The translations under genes were made by a program, and so were the position numbers. From contig JAJPJV010000041.1 in assembly GCA_021324045.1 (NCBI GenBank), forward strand, positions 1 to 55,268: a DNA stretch of 55,268 nt. The letters run 5' to 3'. This stretch comes from Actinomycetota bacterium. GTDB taxonomy: Bacteria > Actinomycetota > Acidimicrobiia > Acidimicrobiales > RAAP-2. Every line of letters starts with the position of its first letter. Position 1 is the stretch's first letter. Below are positions 35,302 to 43,879 of this stretch, piece by piece. The notes under the pieces were generated by a model, which saw only the letters and a list, made by a program, of their open reading frames with translations, was not told the origin of the DNA and did no database searches.

Positions 35302-37680
35302 ATGAGTGAAACAACAGTGTCGGTTGCACCCCTCAACGCTCCGGGTGCTGGTCGACGGTCGGTTGCGCCGTCTTCCGGCGATCGTGGCGCGAGTGCTCCA
35401 GTGGATGGTGGCGCACGCGATCTCGCAGCGGAGCACGGTCTTCCCTTCGTCGACCTCACCCGGATGACGTTCGGGCCGGGTGCTGCGGACCTGCTGCCCG
35501 AGCCCGTGGCTCGCCGATACGGCGTCGTGCCGATGGGGAGGCGGTTGGGCACACCGGTCCTTGCGGTGTCGAATCCGTCCGATCAGTTCGCAATGGACAT
35601 GCTCCGCGCCACCCTTGGTCGCGATTTCTTGGCCGTCGTGGCGAGCAGCGAGCAGATCGCCCGCGCGCTCGACCAGCTCTACGGCTCACCGGGCTCTGGG
35701 ACGGGGAGCGCCCCCGTGTCGGAGAAGGAGGTTTTGGGGAAGAAGGGCGGCGCCGCGCCAGCCGCTGCGGGGGTGGGCCCGCAAGCGGCACGGAGCGCCG
35801 ACGCCCAGGGGCAGGGCGACCAAGCTCACGTCGACGAGCGATCGTCCGCGCAGGCCCAGCCAGGCCAGGACATCCCTGCCGTTCCCGCCGGATGGTCTAC
35901 CGCCGGTTCGGCGGATCGCAGCGCTCGACCAGGGCTTCCCGACGGGCCAAGTGGTCCCGAGACCCTGGAGGATGAGCTCCCTGAGATCATCCGTTCGGGG
36001 CCGTCCCTCGCGCGCTCGCTCGTCGCCTCGGGTCGTGTGAGCGCCGAGGCGATGGTGGCCGCGCTCCGTGCGTACCCGCAGACCGGCGAGTCGCTTGCCC
36101 GTTACCTCTTCGACAACAAAGTGGCGAAGGAGGAGGACCTGGTCTGGGCCATGGCTCAGGAGATGGGCCTCCAGTTCGTCGACCTCAACCATGCCAACAT
36201 CGATCGGGCTGCCCTCGCTCTGGTTCCGTTGGCGACCGCGACGCGCCACACGGTGTTACCCATCGGGTTCGACAACGGTATGCCCGTCATTGCCATGGCC
36301 AACCCGACCGACGTGGTGGCCATGGACGACCTTCGCTCGATCATCGGGCGGTCGTTCAAGCCCGTCGTGGCGACTCGTTCCCAGCTCCTGACCTTCACTC
36401 GCATCCTGTATCGTCCCGACGCCGAGGTGGCCGAGGTGGCCGAGGATGCCGCTGATGTCGCCGAGTCGCAGAGCGGCGGCGTCGAGATCGCCGACCTCCA
36501 GGCGGTGGTGGAGAATGCGCCGATCGTTCGCTACGTGAACCTGCTCATCATGCAGGCCTTGAACGAGCGAGCCTCGGACATCCACATCGAGCCGGCCGCG
36601 GATCGTCTTCGCATCCGCTTTCGCATCGACGGCGTCATGCACGAAACGACCTCGGCCTCGTCGGCGATCACCGCTGCGGTCGTCAGCCGGTTGAAGGTCC
36701 TCGGGGACATGGACATCGCCGAGCATCGCATTCCCCAGGAGGGCCGGGTCTCGCTGTCGATGAGCGACCGCAAGATCGACTTGCGGCTCGCGACGTTGCC
36801 GTCGACCTTCGGTGAGACGGTCGTGATGCGAATCCTCGACAAGTCCGCGAGCCTCCGCACGCTCCCGGAGCTCGGCTTCATGCCGGACACGCTCGATCGA
36901 TATGCCAAGTCCTACAAGCAGCCCTACGGCGTGATCATGGTCACCGGGCCCACTGGAGCCGGGAAGACGACAACCCTGTACGCGACGTTGGCCGAGGTCC
37001 TCACGCCGGAGAAATGCGTGGTGACCGTGGAGGACCCGGTCGAGTACCAGATCGACGGTGTCACACAGGTGCAGATCAACCCCAAGGCAGGGTTGTACTT
37101 CTCCAACGCGTTGCGGTCGATCCTTCGTGCCGACCCCGACATCGTTCTGATCGGCGAGATCCGAGATCGCGAAACGGCCACCATCGCGATGGAGGCAGCG
37201 CTCAGCGGCCACCTCGTTCTCACCACGCTGCACACGAACAACGCTTCGTCGACACCGCTGCGGCTCACCGAGATGGGCATCGAACCGTTCCTCGTGACCT
37301 CGGCCGTGGGGTCGGTTTTGACCCAGCGTCTTGCGCGGGTGCTGTGCTCGGCGTGCAAGGAGCCATACGAGGCCTCCGAGAAGGATTTCTACGCGGCGGG
37401 TTACTCCGATGCCGACATCGAGGGTCTCGAAACCAACGTGCTCTACCGTGCCGTTGGGTGCCGGACTTGTGGCCACACCGGTTACTTCGGGCGCGTTGCC
37501 CTCGCTGAGGTGATGAACGTGAGCGAGGAGATCGAGCGAATGATCATCGAACAGGCGTCGGTGGTCGACATCGAGCGCAAAGCCTGCGAGCAGGGGATGC
37601 GCACACTTCGCCAAGACGGGCTCCTCCGCGTCGTCCAAGGGACGACGACGCTCGAAGAGGTCCTGCGGGTGGTCGTATGA
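35302..37680 (+). CDS. pilB: Type IV pilus extension ATPase PilB
   Basis: A GspE/PilB ATPase (792 aa) powering pilus assembly. Two N-terminal MshEN-type domains (about 38-128 and 225-365), the second with ARSLVASGRVSAEAMVAALR and ESLARYLFDNKVAKEEDLVWAMAQ, are separated by a Gly/Ala/Pro-rich linker. MshEN domains in some relatives bind cyclic di-GMP, so control by this messenger is possible. The ATPase half has SDIHIEP, Walker A GPTGAGKT at about residue 549, the aspartate box TVEDPVEYQ, Walker B DPDIVLIGEIRDRET, the histidine box, and a zinc clip of two CxxC pairs (CSAC and CRTC). The next ATPase gene starts in its stop (ATGA). Confidence 0.95.
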   Translation: MSETTVSVAPLNAPGAGRRSVAPSSGDRGASAPVDGGARDLAAEHGLPFVDLTRMTFGPGAADLLPEPVARRYGVVPMGRRLGTPVLAVSNPSDQFAMDMLRATLGRDFLAVVASSEQIARALDQLYGSPGSGTGSAPVSEKEVLGKKGGAAPAAAGVGPQAARSADAQGQGDQAHVDERSSAQAQPGQDIPAVPAGWSTAGSADRSARPGLPDGPSGPETLEDELPEIIRSGPSLARSLVASGRVSAEAMVAALRAYPQTGESLARYLFDNKVAKEEDLVWAMAQEMGLQFVDLNHANIDRAALALVPLATATRHTVLPIGFDNGMPVIAMANPTDVVAMDDLRSIIGRSFKPVVATRSQLLTFTRILYRPDAEVAEVAEDAADVAESQSGGVEIADLQAVVENAPIVRYVNLLIMQALNERASDIHIEPAADRLRIRFRIDGVMHETTSASSAITAAVVSRLKVLGDMDIAEHRIPQEGRVSLSMSDRKIDLRLATLPSTFGETVVMRILDKSASLRTLPELGFMPDTLDRYAKSYKQPYGVIMVTGPTGAGKTTTLYATLAEVLTPEKCVVTVEDPVEYQIDGVTQVQINPKAGLYFSNALRSILRADPDIVLIGEIRDRETATIAMEAALSGHLVLTTLHTNNASSTPLRLTEMGIEPFLVTSAVGSVLTQRLARVLCSACKEPYEASEKDFYAAGYSDADIEGLETNVLYRAVGCRTCGHTGYFGRVALAEVMNVSEEIERMIIEQASVVDIERKACEQGMRTLRQDGLLRVVQGTTTLEEVLRVVV

Positions 37681-39548
37681 GCCCAACTTCGACGGTTGCC
37701 CGTACGGAGTGGTCACGGCGCTTGGCGCAAGCGCTCGCTTCGGGGGGCTTCGTGTCCGAGGACGCGATCTCCTCGCTGTTGGTCCAGTCCACCGAAGCCG
37801 ATGTGCCGCTCGCAACGGTTCTCATTCTTCGTGATCAACGGTTGGGGCCCGTCGTGCTCGAGACCCTCGGACAGCTGGCACGGCTGCCGGTCGCTGATCT
37901 TGAAGCAGAGCCGCCCGTCGAAGAGGCGCTCGATGCAGTTCCACGCGAGCTGTGGCGGGAGTATCACGCCATCCCCGTTCGCTTCAGTGGTCCGAACCTC
38001 GTCGTTGCCTTCAGCGAGCCACCCGATCCGGCCGACGTCCAAGCATTCGCCGAACGTGTCGGCATGCAGGTCGTTCCAGTGCTTGCCAATCCCTTGGTGA
38101 TCGAGGGGCTCTTTTCGACCGTGCGCACGAACGGCTCGAACCCCCCGACGGTGCCTCCTCTCCCGCTCGCCCCGCCACCACCTTCCACGTTGTGGGCGAC
38201 AGCACCGCCACCCCCGCCTTCGCCATCACCTCCACCTCCATCTCAATCGCCACCGCCACCGCCGTCGTCGCTACTGTGGGCGACCCCGCCGGCGCCGACC
38301 AGGGTGCCAGCAACCGACGTCCTGTCGTCTCCGGGGGTGTCGACACTCCCACGATCGGCTGCAGCGACGGCGGACCCCGCGTCGGCGCAGCGACCACCGG
38401 AGCCCAAGCTCGCAGCGACGGAATCACCGGCGAGGCCGGCCACAGCACGCTCGGAGCCCCAGCCCATCGCCAGGAGTGCTCCCACCCACCTCGACGACCT
38501 GCTGCGCTACGGCGTCGCGGCTCGAGCGTCAGACATCCATCTCATCGCTGGCGTTCCGCCCACGATTCGCGTCGATGGCGCGCTGCATCCAATTCCGGAC
38601 CTTCCGCCGCTCGACGCCGACAGGGTGAGAGATCTCGTCTTCGCCGTGCTGCCGCAGAGCCAACGGGAGCGGTTCGAGAGCGAGCACGAGCTCGACACCT
38701 CGCACTCGGTGGCGGACCTCGGACGATTCCGGGTCAACGTCTCCTATCAGCGAGAGAGCGTGGCGGTGGCGATCAGGCCGATCCCGCACGAGATTCCACC
38801 CTTCGACAGCCTGGGGATTCCTGACTCGGTTCGCAATTTCACCGAGCTTCGTCGAGGCCTGGTGCTCGTCACCGGCCCGACCGGGTCAGGGAAGTCGACG
38901 ACGTTGGCATCGTTGATCGACATCATCAACGAGTCCAAGCCGCTCCACATCGTCACGATCGAAGACCCCATCGAGTTCCTCCACCGGCACAAGCGATCCG
39001 TGTTGAGCCAGCGCGAGCTCGGCACGGACACCTTCTCGTTTTCCGAGGCGATCCGCCGGGCACTGCGTCAGGACCCGGACGTGATCCTGGTCGGCGAGAT
39101 GCGCGACCTCGAGACGATCGCGGTCGCGCTCACTGCCGCCGAGACCGGGCACCTCGTTTTCGCAACCCTGCACACCCAGGACGCGCCGTCGACGATCGAT
39201 CGGATCATCGACGTGTTCCCGCCGAGCCAGCAGGAGCAGATCCGGATCCAGCTCGCTTCGACCCTCCAAGGCGTCGTGACCCAGCAGTTGCTTCCACGCA
39301 GTGACGGTGGCGGTCGTTGCGTCGCCACCGAGGTCCTCGTGTGCACGCCGGGCGTCCAGAACCTGATCCGCGCGGCGAAGACCCACCAGATCTACTCGGT
39401 GATGCAGACCGGGGCGCAATTCGGCATGCAGACGATGGACCAGAGTTTGGCGTCCCTGGTGCGCCAACGACTCGTCTCTGTCGGTGTTGCCATGGATCGC
39501 TGCCGTGACGAAGAGGACTTCCGGAGCCATATCGAGGGGTTCGAATGA
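37677..39548 (+). CDS. PilT-like ATPase with N-terminal MshEN-like domain and proline-rich linker
   Basis: A composite ATPase (623 aa). Residues about 10-150 resemble the MshEN/GspE N-terminal domain found in PilB but not in ordinary PilT. Residues 155-265 form a disordered linker with long proline runs and the repeated phrase LWAT[AP]P. Residues 270-623 are a complete PilT motor: ASDIHLIAGVPPTIRVDG, Walker A GPTGSGKS at 400-407, TIEDPIEFLH, DPDVILVGEMRDLET, and HLVFATLHT. No zinc-clip cysteines are present, which argues against PilB. It is coupled by ATGA overlaps to pilB and pilC, so it may act as a second retraction or modulatory motor (PilU-like) controlled through its N-terminal domain. 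Confidence 0.85.
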   Translation: MSPTSTVARTEWSRRLAQALASGGFVSEDAISSLLVQSTEADVPLATVLILRDQRLGPVVLETLGQLARLPVADLEAEPPVEEALDAVPRELWREYHAIPVRFSGPNLVVAFSEPPDPADVQAFAERVGMQVVPVLANPLVIEGLFSTVRTNGSNPPTVPPLPLAPPPPSTLWATAPPPPPSPSPPPPSQSPPPPPSSLLWATPPAPTRVPATDVLSSPGVSTLPRSAAATADPASAQRPPEPKLAATESPARPATARSEPQPIARSAPTHLDDLLRYGVAARASDIHLIAGVPPTIRVDGALHPIPDLPPLDADRVRDLVFAVLPQSQRERFESEHELDTSHSVADLGRFRVNVSYQRESVAVAIRPIPHEIPPFDSLGIPDSVRNFTELRRGLVLVTGPTGSGKSTTLASLIDIINESKPLHIVTIEDPIEFLHRHKRSVLSQRELGTDTFSFSEAIRRALRQDPDVILVGEMRDLETIAVALTAAETGHLVFATLHTQDAPSTIDRIIDVFPPSQQEQIRIQLASTLQGVVTQQLLPRSDGGGRCVATEVLVCTPGVQNLIRAAKTHQIYSVMQTGAQFGMQTMDQSLASLVRQRLVSVGVAMDRCRDEEDFRSHIEGFE

Positions 39549-40771
39549 CGACGACGTTCGAGTACAAGGTCCGCGATCAGATGGGGAACCTTGTCGAGGG
39601 GACGCTGGTCGGCGACAGCTTGCCGATGGTCGTCGGGCATCTTCGCCGATTGGGGTACTTGCCCGTCGCCGTCACGCCCGCGCGCGGCGCGGGGCTCAAG
39701 ACCGAGGTCGTCATTCCCGGCGTCAGCGACCGCGTCAAGCCCAAAGAAGTCGCGCTCTTCGCTCGCCAGTTCGCGACCATGGTCGACTCCGGCCTGTCGA
39801 TCAACCGTGCCCTGACCGTGATCATCTCGCAGACCGAGAACAAGCACTTCGCTGCGCGGCTGCGCCAGGTCCACGATGACGTCGAGAAGGGGACGTCGCT
39901 GTCGAGAGCCCTGGCGAAGCATCCCAAGGTCTTCGACACCCTCTTCGTGTCGATGGTCGCGGCCGGAGAGGTCAGTGGAAACATCGACGTCGTCCTCAAG
40001 GAGGTCGCGGACACCCTCGAGAAGTCCGTCGAGCTCCGACGCAAGGTCCGCGGTGCCATGGCGTATCCGATCGTCGTCGTCTCGGTGATCGCCGTGATCG
40101 TCACGATCATGCTGACGGTGATCGTTCCGATCTTCAAGAAGCTCTTCGCGAGCCTGGGGGGGAAGCTGCCGTACCCGACGCGGGTCCTCATCTCGATCTC
40201 GAGCACCGTTGCCAGCTGGCGCGTGCTGATCGTCCTGCTCGTCATCGCGGGCTGCGCGATCGCCCTGAATCGCTGGATCCGGACCGACGCAGGGCGTCAC
40301 GCCTGGGACATGCTCAAGCTGCGGCTACCGATCTTTGGTGCCCTCTCGCACAAGACGGCACTCAGTCGCCTCACCGCCACGCTCTCGTCGCTTCTCAGTG
40401 CGGGGGTTCCTGCACTGGAGGCACTCGAGATCGTCAGCCGCACCAGTGGGAACGCGATCGTCTCCGACGCCGTGCTCGAGATCCGCCAGCGCGTGCGCGA
40501 GGGCAGCTCGTTCTCGGAGCCGATGCGGAACGCGCCCAGCGTCTTCCCGCCACTGGTGGTGCAGATGACCGAGGTAGGCGAACAGACCGGGGCACTGGAC
40601 GACATGTTGAAGAGGGTCTCGGCCTTCTACGGGGGAGAGGTGGAGCAAACGGTGAACAACCTGACCTCGATCCTCGAACCGGTGCTGATCGTCATCATGG
40701 GCGTGGTGATCGGGGCCATCATCATCAGCCTCTACCTCCCGATGTTCGACTACATCAAGCTCGTGCACTGA
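39545..40771 (+). CDS. pilC: Type IV pilus inner-membrane platform protein PilC
   Basis: The membrane platform on which PilB and PilT act. The 408-residue protein begins TTTFEYKVRDQMGN, a normal PilC N-terminus, and has two homologous GspF domains. Each starts with a ...FARQFATMVDSGLSI or SRLTATLSSLLSAGVP phrase, the first followed by VFDTLFVSMVAAGE, the second by VFPPLVVQMTEVGE. Three membrane segments are visible, the last closing the protein (VLIVIMGVVIGAIIISLYLPMF). The ATG overlaps the preceding ATPase stop, placing pilB, the hybrid ATPase and pilC in one transcription unit. Confidence 0.95.
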   Translation: MTTTFEYKVRDQMGNLVEGTLVGDSLPMVVGHLRRLGYLPVAVTPARGAGLKTEVVIPGVSDRVKPKEVALFARQFATMVDSGLSINRALTVIISQTENKHFAARLRQVHDDVEKGTSLSRALAKHPKVFDTLFVSMVAAGEVSGNIDVVLKEVADTLEKSVELRRKVRGAMAYPIVVVSVIAVIVTIMLTVIVPIFKKLFASLGGKLPYPTRVLISISSTVASWRVLIVLLVIAGCAIALNRWIRTDAGRHAWDMLKLRLPIFGALSHKTALSRLTATLSSLLSAGVPALEALEIVSRTSGNAIVSDAVLEIRQRVREGSSFSEPMRNAPSVFPPLVVQMTEVGEQTGALDDMLKRVSAFYGGEVEQTVNNLTSILEPVLIVIMGVVIGAIIISLYLPMFDYIKLVH

Positions 40772-40863
40772 TCCGGCGCAGCGGCTCGCGGACTCGAGCA
40801 GGCTCTGTAGCACCTGCTCGCACGCCACTCGGATCTGACCCACCACGACCCTCCTTCGGGCTT

Positions 40864-40878
40864 TAGGGTTCCCGGTGA
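40864..40878 (+). promoter_or_regulatory. Leaderless promoter -10 after pilC
   Basis: TAGGGT at 40864-40869, 8 bases, then ATG at 40878. A GTG three bases earlier (40875) is less likely. Confidence 0.4.
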
Positions 40879-42287
40879 TGTCGTTCCCCGAGGGCGATCC
40901 GCCGGAGGTCCCGCTGGAGCAGCGAGAGGAGATCCGCGGTGCGAGCGCGCCGGTCGGGAGCCGAAACGACATCGGTGCCCCCAGCCTTTCCTTCTCCGAG
41001 GTGCCACCCGGCGACCCCGTGCTCGACGGCGCCGCGACGGCTGGTGCAAACCGCCGAGAAGGGCTCCCTCCCCATCGCGTGCGTGAGATGGCGATCGAGC
41101 TCGGGCCCCAACCCGCTTCGTCGCGCCGTCCGAGCCTGTTGCGTGCCGCGCTCGCCGCGTGCGTCCGAGCGATCGTGCTGGCAGCTCGCCTCGTGCGGCG
41201 CGGGTGGCCCGTCCTCCGGTACCTGATCGGGTTGGCGATCGCCGCGCTCGTCATCTGGGTTCTCAGTGGCCACACCGACGAGCTCACCGGGATCGACGGC
41301 ATCTTCTCCCACTTGCGCTGGCCGTGGCTCATTCCAGCACTCGTGGTCGAAACGGGGTCACTCGGGGCGTTCGCGTTGCTCCAACACCGCCTTCTCCGTG
41401 CTGGTGGCCTGGAGGTTCCCGAGCAGACGTTGTTCACGATCACCTGGGCGGCACAGGCGGTCACCAACTCGCTCCCCGCCGGTTCTGCAGTCGCCGCGCT
41501 CTACGGGTTCCGTTGGTTCCGGCGCCTCGGGGCGAGTGACTCCCTGGCCATCTGGGCACTGATCGGGACCCTGGTCGGCTCGGCGATCTCGCTGGCGCTC
41601 GTGGCCACGGCAGGGTTGTCACTCGCAGAAGGCGAGGGGGCGTCGCTCGGCTTGATCCCGGTGATCGTCGGGGTCCTCGGCGTCACGGTCGGCGCGGGTG
41701 CGCTCTACCTCTACCGCAGGCCACAGCAGGCTGTGGTCAGGTGGTGGTTGGGGCTGTGGGATCGGCTCTCGCGGCGCTCCAACGGCGACGTGGGAACGAG
41801 GAGCAGCGCGATTGTCGCCCGGGCGACGGCGTATCGCCTCCATTGGCGAGACGTTGTCGTTGGGCTGGGTTGGGGGATCGCGACCTGGCTGTTGGACTGT
41901 GCCTGCTTTGTCATTGCGTTCGTCGCCGTGGGCGCGGCCATTCCGTGGAAGGCCCTGATGCTCGCCTATGGTGCTGGGCAGCTGGCGGCCAACCTCCCCG
42001 TCACGCCCGGGGGCCTCGGGGCCGTGGAGGGCAGCATCACGATCGCCCTCGTTGCTTTTGGTGGCGCTCGGGCTGGAACGGTGGATGCCGTCCTGATCTA
42101 TCGGCTCATCAGCTTCTGGTGGGTGTTGGCCGCAGGGTGGGTTTGCGCGGGGCTGCTCGCACTCGGCGTGCGGAGGGGTCGGTGGCCTCGAAGTGTCCTG
42201 GAGGGCGACCCGGCGGCTGCAGCACTGGTTTCGGTCGTGCTCCATCATCAGAATCCTGACGTCAGCGACCAGAGGGTGGATCCGTGA
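40878..42287 (+). CDS. Lysylphosphatidylglycerol synthase-type (YbhN/UPF0104) membrane protein
   Basis: A polytopic membrane protein (469 aa) of the LPG_synthase_TM superfamily, which includes the flippase half of MprF and many YbhN-like proteins of unknown substrate. After a soluble N-terminal region of about 100 residues come some eight membrane segments. The C-terminal part contains the family signature NLPVTPGGLGAVEGSI and an IYRLISFWW motif. There is no aminoacyl-transferase domain, so it would flip or transport a lipid rather than synthesise one. It is coupled (GTGA) to the lipoprotein gene downstream. Confidence 0.82.
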   Translation: MSFPEGDPPEVPLEQREEIRGASAPVGSRNDIGAPSLSFSEVPPGDPVLDGAATAGANRREGLPPHRVREMAIELGPQPASSRRPSLLRAALAACVRAIVLAARLVRRGWPVLRYLIGLAIAALVIWVLSGHTDELTGIDGIFSHLRWPWLIPALVVETGSLGAFALLQHRLLRAGGLEVPEQTLFTITWAAQAVTNSLPAGSAVAALYGFRWFRRLGASDSLAIWALIGTLVGSAISLALVATAGLSLAEGEGASLGLIPVIVGVLGVTVGAGALYLYRRPQQAVVRWWLGLWDRLSRRSNGDVGTRSSAIVARATAYRLHWRDVVVGLGWGIATWLLDCACFVIAFVAVGAAIPWKALMLAYGAGQLAANLPVTPGGLGAVEGSITIALVAFGGARAGTVDAVLIYRLISFWWVLAAGWVCAGLLALGVRRGRWPRSVLEGDPAAAALVSVVLHHQNPDVSDQRVDP

Positions 42288-42859
42288 TCGTTCGTCGCCA
42301 TCGGTCAGCGACCATGCACCCAGAACGGGGGTGTTGGGTGCGCCTGAGGCCCCTTCGCCACGCGGGCCGGGGGCGTCTCGAGCGCGGCGCACCATTCCTC
42401 AACGGGGGCAGGGTCCGTCGCAGCGTGGTCGTCACCACTGCGCTCGGTCTTTGCGCTGCGCTGCTCGCCGGGTGCTCGTCTGCTCGCAACGCCCTCGGGA
42501 CCATCAACAGCCCGTGTTACGTGGCGCTCCCGGCTGCTGAGGCCGCGGTCCACGGCAGGGGACATCTCGCCGGGGTGCGCTTAGTCCGGGTCAGCGCATT
42601 GCCCACCTTCGGCCTGTTGCACCGTGCGGCCACCCGGCCGAAGGCACGTGCGCGCCGCGTGTGTCTCGTCGCGTTCAACGGACGGTTCTCGGCGACCGGC
42701 GTCCAGCGTCCCATGGGCAGGCTTCGGGGAACGGTCGCAGTGGTGGTGTTGCGCTACCCGGACAACCGTGTCCTCGCCACCGTCATCCTCCGGCGCCCCG
42801 AGATCCATTTCGGCCATCCGCACTTGCTGTCGTTGGCCGCCAGGAGCGGTCCTGCGTAG
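42284..42859 (+). CDS. Putative lipoprotein of unknown function
   Basis: A 191-residue protein from a GTG that overlaps the previous stop (GTGA). The basic N-terminus of about 45 residues is followed by a hydrophobic export signal and lipobox ALLAGCSS, with the lipid-bearing cysteine near residue 63; the ATG at 42314 would shorten the leader. The mature domain holds two further cysteines (SPCYVAL and ARRVCLVAF), suggesting a disulphide, and a VAVVVLRYPDNRVLATVI stretch. I recognise no family. Co-expression with the membrane protein suggests a shared envelope role. Confidence 0.6.
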   Translation: MIVRRHRSATMHPERGCWVRLRPLRHAGRGRLERGAPFLNGGRVRRSVVVTTALGLCAALLAGCSSARNALGTINSPCYVALPAAEAAVHGRGHLAGVRLVRVSALPTFGLLHRAATRPKARARRVCLVAFNGRFSATGVQRPMGRLRGTVAVVVLRYPDNRVLATVILRRPEIHFGHPHLLSLAARSGPA

Positions 42860-42907
42860 TGCGCCGGATGGTTCCAGGGCGCAGAGCCCTCTTCGGTCCC
42901 GAGGTTC

Positions 42908-43831
42908 TCAGATGCCCGAAGCGTCCATCCCGCCACCGTGATCATCATCGGGGAGCTTGGAGTCGTCGACCCCGTGGCGCCTCCCCCCGGTTCTCGTTCG
43001 GCGGGTCGCGCGCTCGATCCGCTCAAGCTCACGCTCCACGTCCGACCACAGCAGCGGATCCGGATCTCCCCCCACTGCGGTGACGCGCTGCGCGCGCGCC
43101 AGTGTGACGAACGCAACGCTCCACAGGACGCCGATCGTCGCGAGCTTTGCCACGAACCCCGCCAACTGCTGATCGAGCACCGCAGAGACGCCGAAGATCG
43201 GGGGGGTGCGCGCGAAGACCGGGTAGAGGGGGTGCCGGGCGAAGATCCAGACCACTGCGAGGAAGCTGGGGACGATCGACTGCACGACGAGGTAGCCCGC
43301 GCGCCCCAGTGACGAAGGGCGCGGGCCGGGGAATCGCGTGAGCACGGGCATCCACAGAACGAAGCCAGCAAAGAGCAACGCCCCGTCGCACACTGCCCTG
43401 ACCGCCAACGACGACGCCTGCGCGTCGACCGCAGGGGTGCTCAATGTCGCCACCGCAATGACCGTCACGATGGCCGTGGCGATCGCCGGCTTCCTGCAAA
43501 TCCGGAGCAAGCTGTCCACGACGAGCGGGCGGGTGAACGACGCAATGGCGGGTTGCGGGAGGCCGGTCACGAGCAGCGGCGGTGCCGCGAGCACGAGGAG
43601 CAGACGCTGGCAGACGAGGCCGGTCAGCGACCAGTGCATCGCTATGTCCGCCAAGGGCCAGGTCAACGCGACGAAGAGGACGGCGAGACCGCCGGAGAAG
43701 CTGGCCAACTGGGTGCGGCTGACCACCCACGAAGGTCGCCGAACGATCACCGCGTAGGCGATTCCGGTTGCAGCCACCAATACCCAGGTGATGACGTGCG
43801 GCTCGAAGCTCCAAGGCGAGGCGTGGCTCAT
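42908..43831 (-). CDS. ctaG: Cytochrome c oxidase assembly protein, caa3-type CtaG family
   Basis: A membrane protein (307 aa) of the caa3_CtaG family, found in Gram-positive bacteria and linked to assembly or copper loading of haem-copper oxidases. Seven hydrophobic segments are visible; conserved phrases include WPLADIAMHWSLTGLVCQRLLLVLAAPPLL and the short ARHPLYPVF loop. The last 55 residues are a charged His/Gly/Asp-rich cytoplasmic tail. No oxidase gene is in the window. The reverse-strand -10 (TAGGGT, 43867-43862) overlaps the pafBC box by two bases and would give a 25-base leader. Confidence 0.85.
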   Translation of the reverse strand: MSHASPWSFEPHVITWVLVAATGIAYAVIVRRPSWVVSRTQLASFSGGLAVLFVALTWPLADIAMHWSLTGLVCQRLLLVLAAPPLLVTGLPQPAIASFTRPLVVDSLLRICRKPAIATAIVTVIAVATLSTPAVDAQASSLAVRAVCDGALLFAGFVLWMPVLTRFPGPRPSSLGRAGYLVVQSIVPSFLAVVWIFARHPLYPVFARTPPIFGVSAVLDQQLAGFVAKLATIGVLWSVAFVTLARAQRVTAVGGDPDPLLWSDVERELERIERATRRTRTGGRRHGVDDSKLPDDDHGGGMDASGI

Positions 43832-43861
43832 GGGCTGACCTGTTCCCAGGAAGAGATCGGC

Positions 43862-43879
43862 ACCCTACGCTCTGCGCAG
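43862..43879. promoter_or_regulatory. Overlapping divergent -10 boxes of ctaG and pafBC
   Basis: The 10 bases ACCCTACGCT contain TAGGGT on the reverse strand (43867-43862) and TACGCT on the forward strand (43866-43871), sharing the TA. The forward box is followed by 7 bases and the GTG start of pafBC at 43879 (leaderless). RNA polymerase could not occupy both at once. Confidence 0.4.

Noticed and set aside
38180-38300. Frameshift or assembly error in the proline-run region of the hybrid ATPase
   Set aside because: The frame stays open on both sides with family-consistent domains, and the linker composition is coherent, so a natural disordered linker is more likely.
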